DNA from: Mesorhabditis belari
Lineage: Eukaryota; Nematoda; Chromadorea; Rhabditida; Rhabditidae
Reading direction: 5' to 3'
NCBI GenBank assembly: GCA_958450365.1
Contig: CAUEEP010000736.1
Location: forward strand, 3,458,501 to 3,522,500
DNA length: 64,000 bases
Position numbers and translations under genes: made by a program. Below are positions 55,898 through 64,000 of this stretch, one piece after another. The notes beneath the pieces are model-generated. The model was not told where the DNA came from. It did not search any database and worked only from the letters and a program-made list of their open reading frames with translations. The stretch's first letter is position 1. Every line of letters begins with the position of its first letter.

Positions 55898-56004
55898 TTT
55901 AAGCTCACAAGCTAAACAACAGATCAAACAATGATTAGAGTAAAAATCTTTATTTTTAAACGATAAAAGAATTTAATTCTTGAAGATAAAGGAGACAAGT
56001 TTGC

Positions 56005-56093
56005 CGTGACAGGGATCGAACTCGTTGCCCGATGCACGTCGAAACCTTGCCATCTCGCGCGTTTTACCACTGAACCACGAGGGACCAGCAGCC
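56005..56093 (-). pseudogene. tRNA-like sequence
   Basis: Minus strand TCGTGGTTCAGTGGTAAAAC (D-arm) and GAGTTCGATCCC (B-box) separated by an overlong anticodon/variable region. Confidence 0.5.
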
Positions 56094-56199
56094 CGGGAGA
56101 ATGAAAGCCAATAAACTCACGCCCCTCGCCTTTTTTAGCAATACCAAAAATTGTAAGTGTGAATCGTACTTATTATAAGCTGTTTTCCGATTTCCAGTT

Positions 56200-56284
56200 A
56201 TTAGCATGGCCGAGTGGTCTAAGGCGCTGTGTCAGTCTGGCCCCAAAGAGGGGGTTCCTCGTTCGACCCCTCTGCAATGCTGGA
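56200..56284 (+). pseudogene. tRNA-Leu-like sequence (CAG-like)
   Basis: TGGCCGAGTGGTCTAAGGCG is a classic Leu D-arm; TGTCAGTC could hold a CAG anticodon. The T-arm is interrupted (GGGGGTTCCTCGTTCGACCC) and the acceptor pairs only partly (AGCA/TGC). Confidence 0.5.
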
Positions 56285-56645
56285 GCCTTTTTTTGAACGT
56301 TTTGAACAACAGAAATTATAATTAATACTTCAAACTGTCGATTGTAAAAATAGATTAAGATCAATAAGCATCAATAAGATCAATAAGCAACCATCAATTT
56401 GTAATTTTTAAAAGATAATTAAATGTTTTTAATCAAATCAATCAAAAAGTGAGATTCTCACTAAAAAACGGCTAACTTTCTCTTTTTTTGATTTAGAAAC
56501 TGCGTTGTTTCAATAATGCTTTGAAGGTTTACTTTAATAGTAAGATTAGTTTGACACTTGACATTTTCGCAATTTAATCCAGAAAAAAATCAAAGATTGC
56601 TCATCAACCAATCAAAATATCAATCCCAATAGTTAGAGGGAACTC

Positions 56646-56858
56646 TACCCTACCGTGTATTGTCGTGTTTTTGTCGATTGATACCATTTCTTTTCTTCTA
56701 AACACCACAATCTATGCAAGAAACAATCAACCAGTGACATGGTGACATTTTGCATGACAACCATTGTGAAAATCCAAAAATCAAGCTTTCATCTAGCTAT
56801 TTTTAAAGAAAATACACTCACAATTTCCCCACCAAATCCATTGTGAAGGGAATTTTTA
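56646..56858 (-). pseudogene. Duplicated chemoreceptor exon fragment
   Basis: Close copy of about 58983-59175: chemoreceptor exon 4, the intron before it and the end of exon 3. Small differences include CCCC for CCC. Lies 30 bp beyond the gene's stop codon. Confidence 0.85.
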
Positions 56859-56887
56859 AAATAACCAATCATCAATCCATTTATTCC

Positions 56888-59584
56888 CTAATTTTGAGTT
56901 GAAGTCGCTAGACTGACTGTTGAAGTTGCCTTGGTTTTTTTCCCGATAAATTTCTGGAATCCTTCAACGATAGCCACTCGATAGGGCTTCGTTGCGCAAC
57001 ACATCACAACCACATTCACTGTTGCGTGAGTGCAAAAGATTGAGATCATTAAATGAATGAAAGCTGAAAGAAAAACATTTCTTTATCTACAAACACTTGA
57101 TTTTGATGTATTAGGGTGGCGCAAAAGAAACTGCCGATGGGGTATCAGCTCTCATTTATCAGAAACAGAAAATTTATCAGAAAGAAAAGTCGTTGTGGAA
57201 GATGGGTCCCTCATCAACTTAGTGATGCTAACCTCGCTTCCCACATTTCCATCGCTGGCATTCTCCTGAATCGTGCAAAGAATAGCGGATTTCTTGATTC
57301 TATCGTGACATGAATATTTCGATGAATAAAGATTTCTCGCTTTGATGTTATTTTTTTTTGAATTTACCGTCAAATCGGCAGTTTCTTTTGCACCACCCTA
57401 ATATTTATTGAGGAAAATTTTGTAGAAGAGCAAAAAAACAAACCCTCGGAGTGCAATGCTGAACTGAAAGGAATGAAAACTGTTAGAATACCCATCAAAG
57501 TCGGAAAAGAATAGACGGAAAAGGTGAGAAAACACTAAAATAGTGGTTACAGTAAGAGGAACGTTTAAAAAATTGTTTGAAATTGGTTTTTTTTGTTCTA
57601 AAATTTTGCCTACAAATAGAATTTAGTTAAAGCAAACCTGAGTGGTGAGTGCTGTGATGAACTCTCGTTGAGCTTGTATCGTTCGTGAACTCATATGACT
57701 CTTCATATCGTTTAATAAAGAGTGAATCTTGAAAATACAATAAATATTGATTATGTTAAAGCCCATTATCTAAAAGAAAAGACTTTTTCTGAAAGAAAGC
57801 TTTTGAAAACCCAACCTCAATCACCCACATCACACACAATTCCACGATTTTCCCTAATTCTATCGGAATAATCACCCAATTCGTGTAATTATTCAAATAA
57901 GTCATGTTTGGATAAAACTGAAATAATTGGGTTTTTAATAAGTTTAAATGTTTGCCTTGAAAATCCAATCGAGCATCGTTTGACGATCGAGTTGAGCATA
58001 ATAAATACCAAAGAGATTTGTGAATGAATAAGTCAAATGAAGAGCGAGAAAGCACTAGAAAATAGAGTACTCATCAATAGGATGTGTACCTCTTAAGTAA
58101 GTAATTACTTGAGTAAATTCTTTCAAGTAATCCTTTACTTGAGTAAGTGTCAAGTAAAACGTTAAGTAATGCCCATTCGAAAACGCACTCCTTTAGAGGT
58201 TTAGTATAAAAGGAGCCAATCATTTTATTTTATAAACATTTGGTTGCTGAGTTTTTAGCTGATTTCAGTTTTGTCTTTTTGTCTTTTTATAATTTTTTTT
58301 TTTTTTTTTAATAGTAGTGCATCCAAGCGAGCCGAGTTGATGACTATTTACGGCTTTCAAAGTTTTCGCAGAAGCTCAACACTCTAATCTCCCACAAGAT
58401 CTCATCGTCAGCTACATTTTCCGACCCCACATCGATAGGTTCTGATAAGCGGTTCTCGAGATTTCGAGGAATTTAGACGACGCTCAGGGTGCTGATATTA
58501 GAGAAAATACGGTATTTTAAATTATTCTAAGAATTCTTTCTTAAAATTGCTGACTTTGATCGGATTCAAACCTGCAACCTAACAATCGCTCGTTTTAGAT
58601 CTACAAAGCGATGTTTTCCTCAAAAACCAAAAGAATTAACAGCTTTTTTCTCTTAGATATTTAAAATACAGATATTTTTCTTTACTAGACATGAGTTTGT
58701 ATAAAAATTTAAAACTTCATTCATTTCATATAAGACTTTATATGTGAATGCTGCTGAAAAAATGAAATTTGTCAAAAATGTTTTCATTTTTGTTAGCCAA
58801 AATAATCTCACATTTGCAATAATAGAGATCAAAAAGCACTAGTAAATAACTCTAAAAAATGTATTAATGCAGAAAAAGACGGAAATTAGCAACTGGCGTT
58901 TCCTAACTATAAGTACAACTAGCGAAATCAATTGCTATTGGTGTCAAGAGAAATCTATTAATGAAATATTTTAGAGACTCACCAGGTATTGCCGTGTTTT
59001 TGTCGATTGATACCATTTCTTTTCTTCTAAACACCACAATCTATGAAAGAAACAATCAACCAATGACATGGTGACATTTTGCATGACAACCATTGTGAAA
59101 ATCTGTAATCAAGCTTTCATCTAGCTATTTTTAAAGAAAATACACTCACAATTTCCCACCAAATCCATTGTGAAGGGAATTTAGCGTAATAGCAAGCAGT
59201 TGACACATAACAACCCTCCAAAGGCGTGAGAAACCCCGGACAAAAGAACCAATTCACGATGATATCTTGGAGAAAACACCAAAACTAAATTTTAGCACTT
59301 TTTCTTGTTCTGCAGTCTTTTAACTTACCAAAATGTGCAATAAATAATATTTATAAGTTTTCATATCTTTTGATGATTTGAATAGAATCATATAGGCACC
59401 GAAAGCATTGATGACAATCGTGAAATAGCCATTGTAGTACCAAAAAAGCTAAAAGAAGTTATTTCAAGCTAACTCTTAAACATGGATAACATAGCCAAAG
59501 TCTTTGATATTCTAAAGCGTCAATAATCACCACCTTTTGCCACTCCGGATCCTCTATCGTAATATAGAAATCGCTGACTTGCAT
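56888..59584 (-). CDS. 7TM chemoreceptor, Str superfamily (Srh/Sri-like)
   Basis: Nine exons in consistent phase: 59534-59584, 59329-59448, 59150-59284, 58983-59102, 57956-58054, 57816-57917, 57638-57727, 57444-57534, 56888-57063; about 327 residues and intact. Hallmarks: MILFKSSKDMKTYKYYLLHI after TM1, a Cys-containing loop (PLEGCYVSTACYYA), SSRTIQAQREFITALTTQ before TM6, FPTLMGILTVFIPF as TM6, and KPYRVA after TM7. Such receptors usually sit in sensory-neuron cilia. Intron 57918-57955 has a GC donor (AAG|GCAAAC). Poly(A) signal AATAAA at 56880-56885, 3 nt from the stop. Subfamily (Srh versus Sri) not settled. Confidence 0.87.
57113..57405. mobile_element. Internally deleted mariner (293 bp)
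   Basis: TIRs TTAGGGTGGCGCAAAAGAAA and TTTCTTTTGCACCACCCTAA with TA flanks. A plus-strand frame inside reads CGRWVPHQLSDANLASH and LLNRAKNSGFLDSIVT, matching the region just before the first catalytic Asp of mariner transposases. Inserted in the last chemoreceptor intron. Confidence 0.85.
58299..58513. repeat. C-type MITE, copy 3
   Basis: Starts in a T-run then TAATAGTAGTGCATCCAAGC; ends GAGAAAATACGGTA. Same interior as the other C copies. Left TIR lost. In a chemoreceptor intron. Confidence 0.8.
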
Positions 59585-59611
59585 AAAGATTTGAAAAATG
59601 GAAATAAACTA

Positions 59612-60987
59612 TAAAAGAAACTGACTTAGAGTTTAATTGAAATAAGTTTTTTTCGAGTAAAGGTTTGACAAGATCAAAATGAGTTTGTGTCATTTAATTG
59701 AAGGTTGTAAAGAAATGAGCATCTTCAAATTGAGCGTTTCTTTGGTGCTCACACAGAAGAGGAACTATTTTTTGCCATTCAAACATTTTTCAGTCATTTT
59801 GTAGAGATAGAGGTTTTTTACCGAAAGGTCAAATGTTCTCAAGTCACAGAAAAAGATGCACAACTATGAGTACATGATACATGTTAACCAAATCTGTAGG
59901 CAACCGGAGACATATCTTTAGGGAAAGGGAACCAAACTTGGAGAGAAAAGGGACCAAATCTGTTGAGAAAAGGAACCAAATCTGTAGAGAAAGGGGTAAA
60001 ATCCATATCCAATTTGTAAAACCTAATTTATCAAATCCTCATTGAAGCTTCACTAAATCTACATTAAAACGTTAGTAAAATGCCCCTTGCTAGCTTTAAT
60101 CCTTTTCTATGAGGTCAAAATTTTATGATTTAGACCTGAATTTGGTTTAAGCTTGATAAAACTTTAGTTAGATTTTAGGTGCGGTTTAAAGGGATTGGAG
60201 CGAAAGCGGTGCGCTTTCTAAAGTCTGGATGCGTTACCGTACCCCGCACAAAAACCCCCTTTTGCCATTCTTTTCACTTTTCTGCATTCCACGAGGGAGT
60301 CGGAGCCTTTGTTCAGTTTTTACGCCGAGTCCCGCTAAGTTTTCTTCCCCCTTCTGTAAAATCTATAACATTCTTGTAGCGCGTTTTCAAAGTACCCTCT
60401 CTCCCCTCGTTCGTTCTCTCCTTTTTATATTGTTTTGCCCATGTTTCCTGTTTAAATTTCTAAAATGGTTTTGTTTCGTTTCTCTCGGCTTCCTTCTACT
60501 CCATTGTCTTCGAATATTTTGGTACTTCCCATATAAACTTAATTTAATCAATTCCTTTTAACTAAAGCGCTAATCTAAATAACCTTCTTGTTACTTTGTC
60601 TTTGATTTCGTGTTAAATCATTTTAGAAAAGGGTTGGTAAGATGTAAGGTGTTAGGTAAGACAGTTAGTTACTAACTCTTGAATTTTTTGATAGCATTTC
60701 TATCGACTTTGCGTTTAATAGGACTTGATAGGTCAAATCTAATAAGTATCTTTGTGTTTGATTCAATCATTGAATCGAAAATGACGTGTGCAATTCATTG
60801 AGATCACTGCAATCTTTTTAATGGGCTTGCTTTGTGGTTTTTGGAACTCAGCTTTGCTTCCAAGAAATAATCCTTCTGATAACAGATTCTGAAAAAACGT
60901 TTATTTGCAGAAAGAGCAGCTTCTGCATTTTATTATTGAATTTATCTGAGAACCGTTATTCAATTTAAAAGGATTTTAAGGGTTTCA
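59612..60987. other. Divergent intergenic region
   Basis: Between the chemoreceptor (minus) and the SLC36 gene (plus), so both promoters must lie here. A pyrimidine-rich tract at about 60395-60505 fits the SLC36 promoter. No gene seen. Confidence 0.4.
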
Positions 60988-63882
60988 ATGCTGCCAAAAG
61001 GATCAATCAACTCAGCGAAAGAAACAATAATTATCGATGAAAAGGATATCGGTGTTGATCATGGGGAGAAGGATTTTGAGAGGTTTTTAAAGTTGATTAG
61101 TTTTCTTTATTTCAAAGAATTCTTTGTAGAGATGGTTCAAATTCGATGATTTTTCGCGAGATTCAATCTGAGAACAAATTAGCGCATCAAGGAGAGATCA
61201 AGTGGGTTAAAAGCATTCAGTAAATGTTTGAAAATCTGTTGTTCTTGTTGAATTGGATGAAACAGAATTTAACGAGCAAGAAAATTATCTTAGAGTTAAT
61301 CAAAACTAGCAATAAACTAACCGCTTCAATATTCAAACCTAATCTTTCCTTGTTCAGTTACCTTCAAACATTGGTGAGCTTAATCAAAGCAATGGTCGGC
61401 GCAGGAGTCCTCTCATTGCCATATGCATTCAAGCAAGCCGGACTATGGGTTTGCCTCAATGTAAAATTAATAGCAAACAATTTTTTAGATGGGTTTCTCA
61501 TTGATGAGTCTCTTTGGTTTCATCAGTTACTTCACTTTCCGCAAAATTGTCCTTTGTGCTCATTACTTGGCGAAAGAGTTTGTTTTTTCTTGTAAAAAAA
61601 TAAAAAGATTTGGAATTTCGACTAACATTTAAATGAGATTAGGTGGAGATTTAATTATTTATAAGGATTAGATTTATTTATTTATCCTATTTATAAGGAC
61701 TTTTAAATGAGACTAGATTTGACTTGATAACCAAAACTTTTTGAAAGGAACATAAAAAAAGTACATTGCTCATCCTGTTTAGGCATAATTTCGAGTCTCT
61801 GGATTACGGTTGGATGGCCGAGAAAGCATTTGAGAAAAGCTTACCCCCTCTACGAAGATTTGCCACACCGATGAGGTTTAAATCGAAGCCAGGTTCAGCA
61901 GGTTCAGCTAAATTCCTTCAGATATGCAATCAACACGTGCATTTTTGGCTTTCAATTAGGCGTCTGTTCAAGTTATGTCGTTTTCATCAAAGAGCACGCG
62001 AAAGAGGTTCATTTTCTTTACCTAGATGACCTATTTCAATAAGATTTTTTGAGTTAGTCGACTACAAGTCACCATCAAATTCGATCAGTCCTGCTTTATA
62101 TTATGTGATTGAGTTTGGATTTGTGACTTTATTAGTGCTGGTGAGAAGTATTCGGTGAGTGAAAATCCATTGATCAAATCAAAAATGATAGATTTACAGA
62201 GTGATCTCATTTGTGGCGCTCGCCGGGAATGTTTTTGTGTCAACGGCATTGCTTGCAATAACACAAGTAAATGAGCTGCTAAATCCAGAGCTAATTCATG
62301 AATTTTCAGGGTACACCCCTGCTTAATTCTTAAAAATTTTTAACTTAGTCTGCTTTCTTTGGCTTTTTTGGGTTGAAAATTTGCATCATCAAGGTTTATA
62401 AATGTTTTAGGAACTCGTCCGTTCCGAGCATCATGTAGGATCACTTCCAGCTGTGCAGGTGACTTTATATCTCACTCTTTTTGTTACCAATATTCAAGCA
62501 AAATATTGATTATCAGATTTACACAACTGTTTCAAGCATTTCTCGAATTTTAGGGTATTGGTGGAATGGTTTTGGCAGCGGGAGCTATTCTCTACTCATT
62601 TGAAGGACAGGCCATAGTTCGGTATTCAGCGCTTTTTTTAACTTGAGATGGTCAAAAAAAGTCAATTTACGACTGCTTTTGCTATTTTTTTCTATAGTTA
62701 CATTTTCAGATTCTTCCGTTAACGAACAAAATGAAGAAACCAAAACAAATGATGGGAGTTTTCGGGGTGCTTTCTATTGGAGTTGGAGTCGTCACATTCA
62801 GTGGGCTTCATCAAAAAATCTCTAAAACTTTCATAGATCTAAAATAGAATAGAATTTTTCTTTTAGTTTACGTGGGTGTCGGTTTTCTTGGCTATATCAC
62901 ATACGGTGATGATACAGCGGCGAGTATTGGATTGAATCTACCAAATTATGGGTGAGTTGAGTTTGAAAAACTTTTTCAAGAAACACTAACTCTTGTAGTT
63001 AATCATGTGTTTCTCTAGCTTTTTCTAAAAGATACTTATTTTTTTGAAAAGCTATCGTAAACAATTACATCATTGTACCAAATTTCAGCATTTGGTTCTA
63101 TGTAAAACTTCTACTGGTGCTAGTTGTTTACACAAGTTATCTCATTCAACAATTTGTCATTGTTGACATGGCCTGGCCCTTCATTAAGGTTTGAAATATT
63201 TGAAATATTTAAAAAATTGGCTTTAAATCTTTAGGAAAAGATTGAAAACCGAAATTTCTTCCCCCGTTTACTCGTTCTCTGGGAATTTCTCTTCAAGATT
63301 TTCCTCAATTTCATCTCTTGTAAGTGACTTTTCATAAATTTCTCAAACAACTTCTCTTTCAGTTCTTTTGGCGATTGTTGTGCCAAAGCTTGATGATATT
63401 ATTCCACTTGTTGGAGTCACAGCTGGTTTGTTTCGTTTTTCTAAATTTTCTTTTCTTTTCTCTTTCTTTCTTTCTTCCTTTCTTCTTTTTCCTTGTCTTT
63501 CCTTCTTTCTCTTGTCAAGTTAAGGTACCAGATAACTCAGTGGTTAGTACAATTGCCCGGAAAGGAAAAAGTAGAAGGTTCAATCCCCTCTCCGGAAATC
63601 TATCTGTTCTTGCCAGTTCCTACATTTCTTTATTACTAAAAACTTGTATGCATTCACTTGTATTCAGGAATGTTGCTTGCTTTGGTGATCCCATCAATCT
63701 GTCACACGGTTACATTTTTGCCAAAGTGGCTTAAAGAGAAAAATTATCGATGGATGATGATTCATTGCTCGATTGATCTAACTCTTTTCATTGCCGGATG
63801 GTTTTTTGTAATCGATGGTTTCATCACGAACTTGCAAAATATTCTCAAAGATGTGAGGGATGGAGAGTTTAAATTTGGATAA
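60988..63882 (+). CDS. SLC36-type proton/amino-acid transporter
   Basis: About 16 exons including 60988-61082, 61130-61219, 61358-61448, 62054-62154 and a last exon from about 63669. Soluble N-terminus, then SLIKAMVGAGVLSLPYAFKQ (TM1 of the AA-permease/SLC36 fold), INTCIFGFQLGVCSSYVVF, LYSFEGQAI joined to ILPLTNKMKKPKQMMG (as in SLC36 IFSFEG…LPLENKM), GVGFLGYITYGDD, IGLNLPN, and the last helices LTLFIAGWFFVIDGF. Exports small amino acids from lysosomes or takes them up across membranes with protons in the known family. The exon ending AAAGAG is joined to LVDYKSPS through an unusual GAG acceptor (62051-62053). Intact to TAA at 63882. Confidence 0.9.
63522..63596 (+). pseudogene. tRNA-like sequence in SLC36 intron
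   Basis: AGATAACTCAGTGGTTAGTA (D-arm) and GAAGGTTCAATCCCC (B-box); acceptor stem does not pair. Confidence 0.45.
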
Positions 63883-63898
63883 GAAAGGTTGATCTGTG

Positions 63899-63904
63899 AA
63901 TAAA
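63899..63904 (+). terminator. SLC36 gene poly(A) signal
   Basis: AATAAA 17 nt after the stop codon; a second copy follows within 11 nt. Confidence 0.6.
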
Positions 63905-64000
63905 TTGAATAAATCTATGTATAGTTTTTCAAATTTCGGATTTTTCTTGGGATTTTCCGTTATCTTTGTGAGAAGCGCAGAGAAGAGATATCAATTTGCA

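Overview
This is a gene-rich, intron-rich, AT-rich stretch of a nematode nuclear genome. The evidence is a Str-superfamily chemoreceptor, a short saposin-like secreted protein, orthologues of OSM-1/IFT172, MEC-17, LET-711/CNOT1 and Pumilio, introns often of 40-60 nt with TTTTAG/TTTCAG-type acceptors, and acceptor-like sites directly 5' of several start codons, as expected for spliced-leader trans-splicing. The acceptors lack the strict TTTTCAG of Caenorhabditis, so a different genus is likely. The species cannot be named from the sequence.

Layout: (1) 1-3.46 kb: MITEs and a pyrimidine-rich promoter-like stretch. (2) 3.54-13.18 kb, plus: a CNOT1/LET-711 gene that begins at the CAF1-binding MIF4G domain and lacks the connector domain. 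(3) 13.56-28.73 kb, minus: IFT172/osm-1, convergent with CNOT1, with a perfect X-box (DAF-19/RFX site) upstream of its start; one intron holds an intact F-box-like gene on the other strand (23.68-25.21 kb) and others hold a deleted mariner and several MITEs. (4) 29.04-31.12 kb, minus: a UBASH3/PGAM-like histidine phosphatase that has lost two catalytic positions. (5) 32.46-34.32 kb, minus: alpha-tubulin acetyltransferase (MEC-17/ATAT). (6) 35.7-37.7 kb: a scrambled mariner and related repeats. (7) 39.22-48.04 kb, minus: a Pumilio-family PUF gene with large repeat-filled introns. (8) 48-54.5 kb: gene-poor, with long-TIR elements, tRNA-like repeats, a displaced piece of the PUF gene and a 21-bp minisatellite. 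(9) 54.65-55.85 kb, plus: a saposin-like gene with TATA box and GATA sites. (10) 56.89-59.58 kb, minus: a 7TM chemoreceptor. (11) 60.99-63.88 kb, plus: an SLC36-type amino-acid transporter.

The genes do not form one pathway. IFT172, MEC-17-type tubulin acetylation and a chemoreceptor all fit ciliated or mechanosensory neurons; CNOT1 and Pumilio both act in mRNA deadenylation. The unusual feature of the window is heavy, nested short-repeat activity that has duplicated pieces of the resident genes (CNOT1 exon 14 junction, PUF exons, chemoreceptor exons, a saposin intron), and a dispersed set of about 13 degenerate tRNA-like sequences. Splice sites were read by eye; where exon boundaries are given exactly, reading phase was checked across the junction.
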